Assembly (NCBI RefSeq): GCF_002233675.1 | Contig: NZ_NMUQ01000003.1 | Span: forward strand, 538,767-602,766 | DNA: 64,000 bases | DNA from: Paenibacillus herberti | GTDB lineage: Bacteria; Bacillota; Bacilli; Paenibacillales; Paenibacillaceae | Direction of reading: 5' to 3' | Part shown: positions 37,634 through 45,712 of the stretch, in pieces | Layout: each line of letters begins with the position of its first letter | Numbering within the stretch: position 1 is the first letter of the stretch | Notes under the pieces: generated by a model | What the model saw: the letters and a program-made list of their open reading frames with translations, nothing else | Database searches by the model: none | Told to the model about the DNA's origin: nothing | Translations under genes and position numbers: made by a program

Positions 37634-38839
37634 ATGAGAGCAGTCGGGTCTAGACTTAATTTGGTCAATCCGGGGAGCCGAGCATCTGTTTATTTGGATT
37701 TGATCAGATTTGTTGCTGCGGCGATAGTCGTCCTGTCTCACTTAGGGACGCCTGATTGGTCGACTGGCCCGCTATTTATATGGAAACAGATCACCAGTCT
37801 TGGTTTTCCATCTGTGATCATCTTCTTTGTGCTCAGCGGGTACTTTATTTCCAGCTCCGTTCTCAAGATGCAGGATAGCGGAAGATGGTCATGGAGGGAT
37901 TACCTAATTAACAGGGGGACGCGTCTCTGGATTGTTTTGATTCCAGCGCTACTGCTGACTCTATTTTGGGGAGTGCTCCAGTCTCAATTGTACGGACAAG
38001 AGTATACCCGCGAAGGCGTAGCAATGACTGACGCATTGAGTATCAAGTATTTCTTTTCTAATCTTGTCTTTATGCAGCATATTTACTCTCCTACATTCGG
38101 ACTAAACAATCCGCTGTGGAGCCTGAGCTTCGAGTTCTGGTATTACATCCTCTTTCCGTGCTTACTCTTGGTGTTCAAAGCTAAAACCAAGCGAGGGAAG
38201 GTTTTGAGTTTTATAGTGTTTTCTTCCATTTCCCTATTTGTAGGATGGAAGGTTATGCTCTACTTCTTAATTTGGCTTCTTGGTGCAGTAGTAGCGATTA
38301 TTAAGCCGATTAAGCTGAAAAATATGTTTGTCAAAATTCTTCTTGTTGTTGGCACGCTGATGGCTGCTATAATGGTGTCCATTGCGCCAAAAGCTTTCAA
38401 CATTTATCCTACTTACTACTTGCCACTTAAACAGTACGGCTTTGATTTTGCACTTGGCTTAGTAGCTGCGTTCCTAGTGTATATGATCATATCCTTCTAC
38501 AATCTTTCAAACACGAGCCGCCCTGCTGCCGTTTTTACCAATCTGGCTGGATTTTCCTACACGCTTTATTTGGTACATTACCCTGTAATCAACTTCATCT
38601 CAAAAGCATCTGGACGCAAAGCTGCTGGAAGTTCGGATTTTATTTGGCAACAGAGCACAACAAACTATTTCTTATATCTGCCGATTGTCTTTACAGCGTT
38701 GCTGTTGTATGCATGGCTGATCTCTTTAATAACGGAAGCTAAAACCTCGGGGGCAAGAGAAATTGTTAGTCGAGTTATTGGAAATATGAAAAAAAACAGA
38801 GCGCCGTCTGTGTCGGTAGTAGAATCTTATGAGAAATAG
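37634..38839 (+). CDS. Acyltransferase 3 family membrane protein
   Basis: 401 residues, about ten helices. The N-terminal motif LDLIRFVAAAIVVLSHLG carries the conserved histidine, FFVLSGYFIS and the RxxR-like NRGTRLW follow. Family members O-acetylate or otherwise acylate exopolysaccharides, peptidoglycan or lipids at the membrane. ATG at 37634 was chosen: GGTGG lies upstream, while the longer frame starts on the -35 box of the promoter. Next to a hexapeptide acetyltransferase and under the operator shared with EPS genes, so EPS decoration is likely. Confidence 0.9.
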   Translation: MRAVGSRLNLVNPGSRASVYLDLIRFVAAAIVVLSHLGTPDWSTGPLFIWKQITSLGFPSVIIFFVLSGYFISSSVLKMQDSGRWSWRDYLINRGTRLWIVLIPALLLTLFWGVLQSQLYGQEYTREGVAMTDALSIKYFFSNLVFMQHIYSPTFGLNNPLWSLSFEFWYYILFPCLLLVFKAKTKRGKVLSFIVFSSISLFVGWKVMLYFLIWLLGAVVAIIKPIKLKNMFVKILLVVGTLMAAIMVSIAPKAFNIYPTYYLPLKQYGFDFALGLVAAFLVYMIISFYNLSNTSRPAAVFTNLAGFSYTLYLVHYPVINFISKASGRKAAGSSDFIWQQSTTNYFLYLPIVFTALLLYAWLISLITEAKTSGAREIVSRVIGNMKKNRAPSVSVVESYEK

Positions 38840-38878
38840 CGTTCATTATGAGTGGGATGGGGAGGAGAAAAATTTATT

Positions 38879-39427
38879 ATGGCTTTTGGACTGTTGAAAA
38901 CATTGTTGAAGCCGTCATTTTGGAGGTACACCCTTAAAAAGATCGAGAGCAGCTATAATACAAGTCTTGGAGCAATTCCACGGCTTGGTAGCTACGGTGG
39001 CGGCTTTATCGACTCTTCGATGACCTTTCGGTCGCCGGAGAATGTTCACCTCGGTGAAAGGGTCTGGATTAATGAAGGCTGTAAGGTATGGGCCTCCAAA
39101 AGCTCTAAAGTCACAATTGGAGCTCACACACTACTCGGACCTAATGCTGTGATTGTGGCTGATAATCATGGCATTCAGATGGACGCTGGATACATTCAGG
39201 ACCAGCCAATGGAAGAGAAGGACATTTCCATTGGCCCCGATTGCTGGATAGGAGCTAATGTGGTTATCTTGGCAGGTGTCACCGTTGGAGAAGGAGCTGT
39301 CGTAGCTGCAAGTGCTGTCGTAAATAAGGACGTACCACCTTACTCTATCGTTGGTGGTGTGCCTGCAAAGGTTATCTCCCACCGTAAGTCGGTGGAGAAG
39401 AATGTTTTGCTTCATCGCGCTAGGTAG
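38879..39427 (+). CDS. Hexapeptide-repeat acyltransferase
   Basis: About 182 residues with left-handed beta-helix repeats: VHLGERVWINEGC, VTIGAHTLLGPNAVIVADNH, ISIGPDCWIGANVVILAGVT cut at 20, and VVNKDVPPYSIVGGVPAK at the end. The His in ADNHG is the likely catalytic residue of WcaF/NodL-type O-acetyltransferases using acetyl-CoA. ATG 38879 has GGAGGAGA upstream. It forms an operon with the preceding membrane acyltransferase (about 40 bp apart), pointing to modification of a surface glycan. Confidence 0.88.
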   Translation: MAFGLLKTLLKPSFWRYTLKKIESSYNTSLGAIPRLGSYGGGFIDSSMTFRSPENVHLGERVWINEGCKVWASKSSKVTIGAHTLLGPNAVIVADNHGIQMDAGYIQDQPMEEKDISIGPDCWIGANVVILAGVTVGEGAVVAASAVVNKDVPPYSIVGGVPAKVISHRKSVEKNVLLHRAR

Positions 39428-39435
39428 CAACCAAA

Positions 39436-39459
39436 GGTCACTCCATAGAGTGGCTTTTT
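39436..39459 (+). terminator. Terminator of the acyltransferase pair
   Basis: Stem GTCACTC / GAGTGGC (one G-T pair), loop CATA, then TTTTTT. Confidence 0.85.
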
Positions 39460-39786
39460 TCATTTTCATATCATCCTTCACGAGCTTGTAGGAGGACAGA
39501 TGTAGTCCGTTGCCTTGTATGCGGTCCTAAGAATCTACGAACAACTGTCGGTAATCGAGTTTGTAACGATCTGTTGGAACGAGCAAAGAAGGCCAATGAC
39601 TTAGTTATTACAGTTTTTATCCACGATTGCAGCCACTACTTCGGTTGAAACTACCAACCCACATTACCTGTTTGTCCGCACTCTGGATCATGATACAATG
39701 TTCTCGCCAAACAGGGTTTGTTAGGTTATGTTTTTAGCTAAATCCACCTAACATTTTAAAGCGAATGAGAGCAGGAGGAATGATCC
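39460..39786. other. Gene-free stretch before the CBM9-like gene
   Basis: No coding sequence seen. An 8-bp inverted repeat TGTTAGGT / ACCTAACA (39719-39726, 39746-39753) lies 34 bp before the next start codon and could be an operator or a leader hairpin. Confidence 0.45.
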
Positions 39787-40806
39787 ATGTCTTACGACAA
39801 CGTGCCTGAACCAAGTCTTGTTTTTAATCCAAAACATTATGTATGCAGGAAATCCAGCGAGCCACTCGTATTAGATGGCCGTCTGGACAAATCGTTCTGG
39901 TCGCAGGTTCCATGGACCGATGATTTTGTTGATATTGAAGGTGATCTGCGGCCGAAACCGGCCAAACAGACTCGCGTCAAAATGGCGTGGGACGACGAAT
40001 ACTTTTATTTTGGAGTCGAGCTCATTGAAGATGAAATATGGGCGACGCTGACCGAAAGGGACTCCGTCATTTTTTACGACAATGACTTTGAGATTTTCAT
40101 CGACCCGGACGGAGATACCCATCAATACTATGAGTTTGAGATAAACGCCTTCAACACGGTATGGGATCTTCTGCTCGTTAAGCCTTACCGGGACGGCGGG
40201 CCTCCAGTGAACGGATGGGATATTAACGGCCTCAAAACGGCGGTTCATATTGACGGGGAAATCAACAAGCCGGGCGCGGCGAACCGCAAGTGGACGTTAG
40301 AGGTGGCGATGCCGTGGAGCGCTTTGAAGGAATGCGCCAAGGGCGGCCGTCCTCCTGGAGCAGGGGAATATTGGAGAGTCAATTTCTCGCGTGTGGAGTG
40401 GCATACAGATATCGTGAACGGCCAATATGTGAAGCGCAAAAATGAGCAGACGGGCAAACCGCTACCGGAAGAAAACTGGGTGTGGTCTCCTATGGGCATC
40501 GTCAATATGCATTATCCGGAGTTATGGGGATTGGTATGGTTCTCGGAAGGCGACCATCCGATAGACACTAAACTGCCACAGGTGGAGATTGCAAAATGGG
40601 AGCTGCGTAAGCTCTATTATCGGCAACGGAAGCATTATACGGAGCATGGACAGTTTTGCGATGATCTCTCTGCATTGATGAGCGATGATAGCTGGACCGT
40701 TGAGCCTCATCTGGAGGCTACCAAAGGAATGTTCCATATTTCCGCGAGGCTGGCATCTGGGGAACAGGTTCATATACGCGAGGACAGCAGGGTGTGGGTA
40801 TCCTAA
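39787..40806 (+). CDS. CBM9-like carbohydrate-binding protein
   Basis: 339 residues, no signal peptide. Residues about 15-240 resemble the CBM9_1 fold (PLVLDGRLDKSFW, VKMAWDDEYFYFGVEL, DNDFEIFIDPDGDTHQYYEF), the kind that in some Bacillota occurs alone as an intracellular protein near sugar catabolism genes. The C-terminal 90 residues are unassigned. A perfect AGGAGG site precedes the ATG. It probably belongs with the preceding galactan-use genes, separated from them by the two acyltransferases. Confidence 0.85.
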   Translation: MSYDNVPEPSLVFNPKHYVCRKSSEPLVLDGRLDKSFWSQVPWTDDFVDIEGDLRPKPAKQTRVKMAWDDEYFYFGVELIEDEIWATLTERDSVIFYDNDFEIFIDPDGDTHQYYEFEINAFNTVWDLLLVKPYRDGGPPVNGWDINGLKTAVHIDGEINKPGAANRKWTLEVAMPWSALKECAKGGRPPGAGEYWRVNFSRVEWHTDIVNGQYVKRKNEQTGKPLPEENWVWSPMGIVNMHYPELWGLVWFSEGDHPIDTKLPQVEIAKWELRKLYYRQRKHYTEHGQFCDDLSALMSDDSWTVEPHLEATKGMFHISARLASGEQVHIREDSRVWVS

Positions 40807-40842
40807 TTCTAAGTGAATAGATTGCTTGAAATATACGATAAA

Positions 40843-40889
40843 AAATAGACAGCTCCGGTAACCACTCGGAAGGCTGTCTATTTATTTTT
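40843..40889 (+). terminator. Terminator of the CBM9-like gene
   Basis: Stem AAATAGACAGC / GCTGTCTATTT with a 19-nt loop, then ATTTTT. Confidence 0.85.
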
Positions 40890-41037
40890 CATGCAATTTT
40901 GAGACGATATGTATCTGGTGAATATATACGGTATGTAGCATGAATGTGTAGCGAGGAACAATCGATCCGCTTAATCTCATTAATAAGGCATACTTCTAGG
41001 GGGGAAGAGTCCTCAAGAATGGGAAAGGCTTACGACA

Positions 41038-41211
41038 TCAAGTCCGTTTGGGGGAGTTGTGCTCATCCTGCACTTCAATCGGCAAACTCTGTTCTCCGAA
41101 GATTTCTTTCATGGCTGTAGTCGGGTCGATACCGAGCTGTTCGAGCACTTGTCGTACATCCAGTACCTTCACAGGAGGTCTCTCGTTCTTCTCTTGATGC
41201 TTATTATCCAT
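41038..41211 (-). CDS. 57-residue hydrophilic protein, unknown
   Basis: ATG at 41211 to TGA at 41040-41038, 57 residues: MDNKHQEKNERPPVKVLDVR, then QVLEQLGIDPTTAMKEIFGE and a polar tail ending NSPKRT. Codon use and composition look like a real cytosolic protein with two amphipathic helices. A plausible ribosome site GGGAGTGG lies about 12 bases upstream. An insertion sequence begins 73 bp upstream of the start and may have cut it from its promoter. I do not recognise a family. The opposite strand also has an open frame here, but its product is much less protein-like. Confidence 0.55.
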   Translation of the reverse strand: MDNKHQEKNERPPVKVLDVRQVLEQLGIDPTTAMKEIFGEQSLPIEVQDEHNSPKRT

Positions 41212-41283
41212 TTCCTGTACCCCACTCCCATTTCCTATATTTTTTCTCTACGTATTGGGAACATAGGATAAAGTATATCTGAC

Positions 41284-42730
41284 CACTAGCGTTGCATAAA
41301 CCTTCACAATAAAATAAATTGAATATTCAAACACACTATCGATGTCAACAAAACCAAAAGGTCGAACTCCTCTCAAAGGTAGTCCTGTCCATTTGGTAGT
41401 TTATGTATATTCTGCTACGTGAATACCAACAGGCCTCAGGCCCTTTTGCTCAGGTTGAATTCAACCTTCGGCGTCCTGCCGACTTGCGGCTCGGTGGCCG
41501 ATGAATCCGCCTTAACCATTGCTCTGCCGGCTTCCACAACAGTACCCGGAGCCAGCGGCTTAGCATCAGCAGCGAATGCGGCGTCTGCGTCTTTTTTTTC
41601 ACCAGCACGAGCAGGCAGTAGGCAATGAGCGCCATCCAGACCTGGTTTTGCACGGCCCGTTCGCTGGTGCCGTAAAACCGTTTGATTCGAAGATGCTGCT
41701 TCATCCACTTGAAGAACGTTTCAATTGCCCAGCGGCTCCGGTACATATCCGAAATCTCGTCGCACGTCAGTTCGAAGCGGTTGGTCACTAGGATGAGCAG
41801 ATTTCCTTCCGAATCCGCCGTTTCAATCATGCGGTACTCCCGCTTAGCCCGCTTGGACGCCGATCCGATCCGTACGCGTTCATCCATCGTCACCCTGCTT
41901 TCCATCGGGATGGGGAAGGATTCTAGGGGTTCAATGACAGCGTTGTTTTTCAGCCGGGTGACGAAGTGGATGCCGCGCTCCGTGTAATCATCGAACGCCT
42001 TGTAATCCACATAACCGCGATCGAATAGATACGTGGCGCCTTCCTCGTCGATAAGGGCGTCCATCTGTGTACGGTCGTTTTTCTTCGCCGTCGTAATTGT
42101 CGCACGCTCAGGCAGAACGCTCTCTTTCCCCATAAACGCCAGACGTAGATGAATCTTAATGCCCGCTTTGGTTTGACGGAATTCGGCCCATTTGTATCTC
42201 TGCAGGCACAGGGAAATGGTGGTCGAGTCGATCACCTGGACGGTTTTACGATCTGCAGCCGTGGCGCCTTCGCTACGTAGGACCTTCCTGGCTAGCTGCT
42301 CAAACAGATTTTCGAGCAAGGCAGGATTCACCTGGTTGTTCTTGCGGCATAGCTGGCTAAACGAGATGGACTCAAAACCCAGTTCTTGCTGAAAGTCTTT
42401 GCTCAGGACATCATCTGCAATGCTCCGGAGTCCTTCGCGCTGTTGAAGCTGGGCATGCAAGAATAGTTTCAAATAGGCCGGAACCGTAAGCTTCTTGACG
42501 TAGGCATCTGCGTGATTCTGAGCAAGTTGATCTAAAAACGTTGTTGAAAAAATGGGTGCAACCCATTTACCAAATGAAGAAAATAGGGTATCCTTATCCA
42601 TGCGCTGATCCTTTCAGTGGATTATGGACAGGAACTACCTCCCATACCCATTGTAAAGGATCTTTTTTTGTGTCGAAATAGGGAAACTGAAGATTTTGAA
42701 CATTCGGAAATTATTTATGCAACGCTAGTG
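41284..42730 (-). mobile_element. Complete IS4-family insertion sequence, 1447 bp
   Basis: Both ends carry the perfect 17-bp inverted repeat CACTAGCGTTGCATAAA (41284-41300 and its complement 42714-42730). A 9-bp target duplication ATATCTGAC flanks it on both sides (41275-41283 and 42731-42739). One intact transposase gene is inside. Intact ends, duplication and gene point to a recent insertion. Size and duplication resemble IS4Bsu1-type elements. Confidence 0.95.
41450..42601 (-). CDS. IS4-family transposase
   Basis: 383 residues of the DDE class: VIDSTTISLCL with the first Asp near 126, LFDRGYVDYKAFD with the second, and the YREK-like segment YRSRWAIETFFKWMKQHLRIK with the catalytic Glu. 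It cuts and pastes the element at its 17-bp ends. ATG at 42601 follows AAAGGA. The frame is uninterrupted. Confidence 0.95.
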   Translation of the reverse strand: MDKDTLFSSFGKWVAPIFSTTFLDQLAQNHADAYVKKLTVPAYLKLFLHAQLQQREGLRSIADDVLSKDFQQELGFESISFSQLCRKNNQVNPALLENLFEQLARKVLRSEGATAADRKTVQVIDSTTISLCLQRYKWAEFRQTKAGIKIHLRLAFMGKESVLPERATITTAKKNDRTQMDALIDEEGATYLFDRGYVDYKAFDDYTERGIHFVTRLKNNAVIEPLESFPIPMESRVTMDERVRIGSASKRAKREYRMIETADSEGNLLILVTNRFELTCDEISDMYRSRWAIETFFKWMKQHLRIKRFYGTSERAVQNQVWMALIAYCLLVLVKKKTQTPHSLLMLSRWLRVLLWKPAEQWLRRIHRPPSRKSAGRRRLNST

Positions 42731-42876
42731 ATATCTGACCTAGGACGCAAAGACTGTCGGAATGTGAGGTTATATTGACAGAAGAAAACAGGAACATTTG
42801 TCGAAATAGGACTGAAGAATCAGTAAAATGTCTAAAGTGATTCAAATTATCTATGTGTAATAAGATGCATGGAAAT

Positions 42877-42907
42877 TAAAAAAAACCTGCTTATAAGCAG
42901 GTTTTAT
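42877..42907 (-). terminator. Terminator of the XRE regulator gene
   Basis: Stem AAAACCTGC / GCAGGTTTT with loop TTATAA; on the minus strand a run of T follows. Confidence 0.9.
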
Positions 42908-42923
42908 GAAAAATAATTCTTTA

Positions 42924-43292
42924 TTATTTCATGGAACGGTTAGCCCGAATAAAAGCAATAAACATCTTGGACTCCTCCGTCGTAAGCGGGCTGCCATCGA
43001 TAGAGAAAGCAAACTTCTCCAATATCTCCTGATCGGACAGCTCGATACTGCCAGCAAAATCCCTCACATCCGCATCAAGCGTTGAATCCGGATTGTCAGT
43101 TCTTCCCACCAGATAGTCGATGGACACTTGATAAATATCGGCAAATTTAGCGAGCGTATCTGTATCCGGCTCACGTCGGTTTTTTTCGTAGTGACTCAAG
43201 GCTGCGCGGGATATTCCAAGCGACTGAGAAGTCTGTTCTTGAGTCCATCCACGCTGTTCCCTCAGACTTGCAAGCCGAGATCCAATGTCCAC
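42924..43292 (-). CDS. XRE-family transcriptional regulator
   Basis: 122 residues. Residues 6-62 form a Cro/C1-type helix-turn-helix (LREQRGWTQEQTSQSLGISR then ALSHYEKNRREPDTDTL), and the C-terminal part (LSDQEILEKFAFSIDGSPLT) is a short helical domain, a layout like SinR-type biofilm regulators but not clearly SinR. The gene starts with GTG at 43292 behind AGGAGG and is divergent from the EPS operon. Two copies of a 15-bp palindrome lie at that operon's promoter, and a half site lies near its own. It is the best candidate in the window for the protein that binds them. Confidence 0.88.
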   Translation of the reverse strand: MDIGSRLASLREQRGWTQEQTSQSLGISRAALSHYEKNRREPDTDTLAKFADIYQVSIDYLVGRTDNPDSTLDADVRDFAGSIELSDQEILEKFAFSIDGSPLTTEESKMFIAFIRANRSMK

Positions 43293-43399
43293 TTACGTAC
43301 CTCCTAATTCTCTATATATTCAAGTTTAATACGGAAACGTCCAACCTCAAAGGAATGATACAAAAAGACGCAATTTTTGGAGAGAGGCATGAAAAGTCC

Positions 43400-43456
43400 T
43401 TGACATGTTACGAATCGTATCGTAAAGTTGGGAATACAAAGGATACAATTCGTATC
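43400..43456 (+). promoter_or_regulatory. EPS operon promoter with two palindromic operators
   Basis: TTGACA (43400-43405), a 17-bp spacer, TAAAGT (43423-43428). Operator 1, GTTACGAATCGTATC (43407-43421), fills the spacer. Operator 2, GATACAATTCGTATC (43442-43456), starts exactly 35 bp after operator 1. The Wzz promoter at 60880 has the same layout and the same 35-bp step. Confidence 0.8.
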
Positions 43457-43531
43457 ATATTTAAATTATTCTACCCTACCAGTGACCGCTTCATACTTCG
43501 GCCTGGCGGCGGCATTTGTCGGAGGTGAACC

Positions 43532-43957
43532 ATGGTTATTTGTCGGAATACGGAGACTCGCGCTGACGCAATCCCCCGAGTGAGGTTGAACCGGCAACTG
43601 CTCGCCGATCTTCATATCTCTCAAGTCAGGGGAGAGGCTGTCGTATCGAGCTCACGAAAAGTCCTCTTGCATCATATGAGCACGGACGGGTTAGAATTCT
43701 CCACAACTCTCCGTTTCCCTGTCGATGAACAATACCGGCTCACCTTCAGTGTACAAATGGGACGTAAGATTGTTCAGTTAAGCGGCATCGTGACCTCACG
43801 CGCCAAACAAAACTACCTCTATGAATACGATCTTCGCATCTTAGATCGGTCGATTTCCAGAACAGAATGGATAAAAGAGCTGAACGAATGGATTCTACGC
43901 CATCGTCCTTCTCTTCCTGAACATAAAGTCCACTATGCTTATCGGAACTTGAATTAA
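43532..43957 (+). CDS. PilZ-like domain protein
   Basis: 141 residues. RVRLNR near residue 16 and HHMSTDGLEFST near 48 match the RxxxR and (D/N)xSxxG motifs of PilZ domains, though the Asp/Asn of the second motif is His here. The beta-rich middle (YRLTFSVQMGRKIVQLSGIV cut at 20) fits the barrel. PilZ domains bind cyclic di-GMP; with an altered motif binding is uncertain. First gene after the double-operator promoter and before galU, so it may tune EPS production. Ribosome site GGAGG six bases before ATG. Confidence 0.72.
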   Translation: MVICRNTETRADAIPRVRLNRQLLADLHISQVRGEAVVSSSRKVLLHHMSTDGLEFSTTLRFPVDEQYRLTFSVQMGRKIVQLSGIVTSRAKQNYLYEYDLRILDRSISRTEWIKELNEWILRHRPSLPEHKVHYAYRNLN

Positions 43958-44089
43958 ATATTCGTCCTAATGTCATTTAGATAATTATCCCACAATAAGT
44001 CTGCGTTTTCAAAGGAAAACAAGAGAGAGAAACGCAGTCTGAATTTTGCAGCCAAAGAAGAAATAGAGAAATAAGGGTAGGTGAGTGAG

Positions 44090-44989
44090 ATGAGAAAAGT
44101 ACGAAAAGCAATTATTCCAGCAGCAGGATTAGGAACACGTTTTTTGCCAGCAACAAAAGCGATGCCAAAAGAAATGTTACCGATTGTCGACAAACCAACC
44201 ATTCAATACATTGTTGAAGAAGCCATTCAATCGGGAATTGAAGAAATAATCATCGTGACTGGAAAAGGGAAGCGGGCAATCGAGGATCATTTTGATAGCG
44301 CCTTTGAACTCGAGCATACCTTAATTGAAAAAGGGAAATTCACTTTGTTGCGTGAAGTGCAAAAATCCTCAAACTTGGAAATTCACTACATAAGGCAAAA
44401 AGAAGCAAAGGGTCTAGGGCATGCCGTTTGGTGTGCACGAAAATTTATTGGCAATGAGCCTTTCGCCGTGTTGCTGGGTGACGACATTGTTCAGGGTGAA
44501 ATCCCCTGCACGAAGCAACTCATGGATCAGTATGAAAAAACAGGGAGTTCCATAATTGGGGTTCAGGCTGTAGGAGTTGAGCAAACAGAGCGTTATGGCA
44601 TAGTTGATCCGCTTGAATGTATCGATCGCTTAATCAAAGTGAATCGTTTCGTTGAGAAACCAAGCAAAGGAACAGCACCTTCTAACTTGGCTATTATGGG
44701 CCGTTATGTATTTACTCCCGAAATATTTACTTTCTTGGATCAACATCAGATTGGTTCGGGCGGAGAAATTCAACTGACTGATGCTATTCAACAATTGAAC
44801 GAGACGCAAGGAGTCTACGCTTATGATTTTGAGGGAACTCGATACGACGTAGGGGAGAAACTCGGGTTTATACTAACAACATTAGATTTTGCTCTACGCA
44901 ATGATGAACTTAAGTATCCCTTGATGACCGCCCTAGAAGAATTGGTTGAGAAATATTCCAAAAGCACTCATTCCTTAGGATTAGGGTGA
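44090..44989 (+). CDS. galU: UTP-glucose-1-phosphate uridylyltransferase
   Basis: 299 residues. Nucleotide-binding signature [20 protein letters not shown], then [25 protein letters not shown] and GEIQLTDAI follow in the usual order. It makes UDP-glucose, the precursor used by the UDP-glucose dehydrogenase gene further along the operon. ATG at 44090 has AGGTGAG upstream; a GTG at 44081 is also possible. AT-richer than the housekeeping genes in the first 27 kb. Confidence 0.95.
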   Translation: MRKVRKAIIPAAGLGTRFLPATKAMPKEMLPIVDKPTIQYIVEEAIQSGIEEIIIVTGKGKRAIEDHFDSAFELEHTLIEKGKFTLLREVQKSSNLEIHYIRQKEAKGLGHAVWCARKFIGNEPFAVLLGDDIVQGEIPCTKQLMDQYEKTGSSIIGVQAVGVEQTERYGIVDPLECIDRLIKVNRFVEKPSKGTAPSNLAIMGRYVFTPEIFTFLDQHQIGSGGEIQLTDAIQQLNETQGVYAYDFEGTRYDVGEKLGFILTTLDFALRNDELKYPLMTALEELVEKYSKSTHSLGLG

Positions 44990-44995
44990 TTGTAG

Positions 44996-45694
44996 ATGAG
45001 TCTAATTCCCAATAAAGATAAGGCGGAGGTTGTTTTAGAATCTTCTCCGTACTACGCAGCTTATGCTTTGGAGCCAAAATGGAATATCAGGCTCTATATC
45101 CGAATAAAAAGAGCGATGGATTTATTGCTGGCCGGATCGGGCTTGCTCTTGTTGTCGCCTGTTTTCTTTTTACTGGCCCTTATTATCAAAATTGAAGATC
45201 CAAGAGGTTCGATCATTTTTTCTCAAGTACGTGTTGGCAAGGGTGAAAGAACTTTTCGTATGTATAAGTTTCGTTCAATGGTGGCGAATGCAGAGGAACT
45301 GCTTCCTGCTTTGTTGGACCAAAATGAGATCGATGGCGCCATGTTTAAAATGAAAAAAGATCCTAGAGTTACAAAGATCGGATACATAATCCGCAAAACA
45401 AGCTTGGATGAATTACCTCAGCTATGGAATGTAATTCGAGGTGACATGTCTCTGGTTGGCCCTCGTCCGCCGCTCCCTCGCGAAGTTGAAATCTATACGA
45501 CTTATGACAAGCAAAGGCTGCGTGTTACGCCTGGCTGTACCGGATTATGGCAGATAAGCGGGAGAAATAATATTGATTTTCCTCAAATGGTTGAGCTTGA
45601 CCTGGAATATATTCGTAATCGTTCCATTATCAATGATCTAAAAATTATTATCCGTACGATTTTAATGCTCTCAGGCTCAAAAGGCGCCTATTAA
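44996..45694 (+). CDS. Polyprenyl-phosphate sugar-1-phosphate transferase (WbaP/EpsL type)
   Basis: 232 residues: one membrane hairpin near 35-60 (LLLAGSGLLLLSPVFFLLALI), then the conserved bacterial sugar transferase domain: FRMYKFRSM, RKTSLDELPQLWNVIRGDMS, LVGPRPPLPREV and PGCTGLWQISGRN. It places the first sugar phosphate on undecaprenyl phosphate on the inner face of the membrane, starting each EPS repeat unit. Six bp after galU. The sugar (glucose or galactose) cannot be told. Confidence 0.93.
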   Translation: MSLIPNKDKAEVVLESSPYYAAYALEPKWNIRLYIRIKRAMDLLLAGSGLLLLSPVFFLLALIIKIEDPRGSIIFSQVRVGKGERTFRMYKFRSMVANAEELLPALLDQNEIDGAMFKMKKDPRVTKIGYIIRKTSLDELPQLWNVIRGDMSLVGPRPPLPREVEIYTTYDKQRLRVTPGCTGLWQISGRNNIDFPQMVELDLEYIRNRSIINDLKIIIRTILMLSGSKGAY

Positions 45695-45712
45695 AAGTCA
45701 GGAGGACGTCAG

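Noticed and set aside
40901-40915. Extra operator copy GAGACGATATGTATC
   Set aside because: Two mismatches and no rightward gene follows, so it is kept only as a weak match.
41059-41271. Plus-strand frame of 70 codons
   Set aside because: It is the antisense of the more protein-like 57-residue minus-strand gene and has an unnatural hydrophobic composition.
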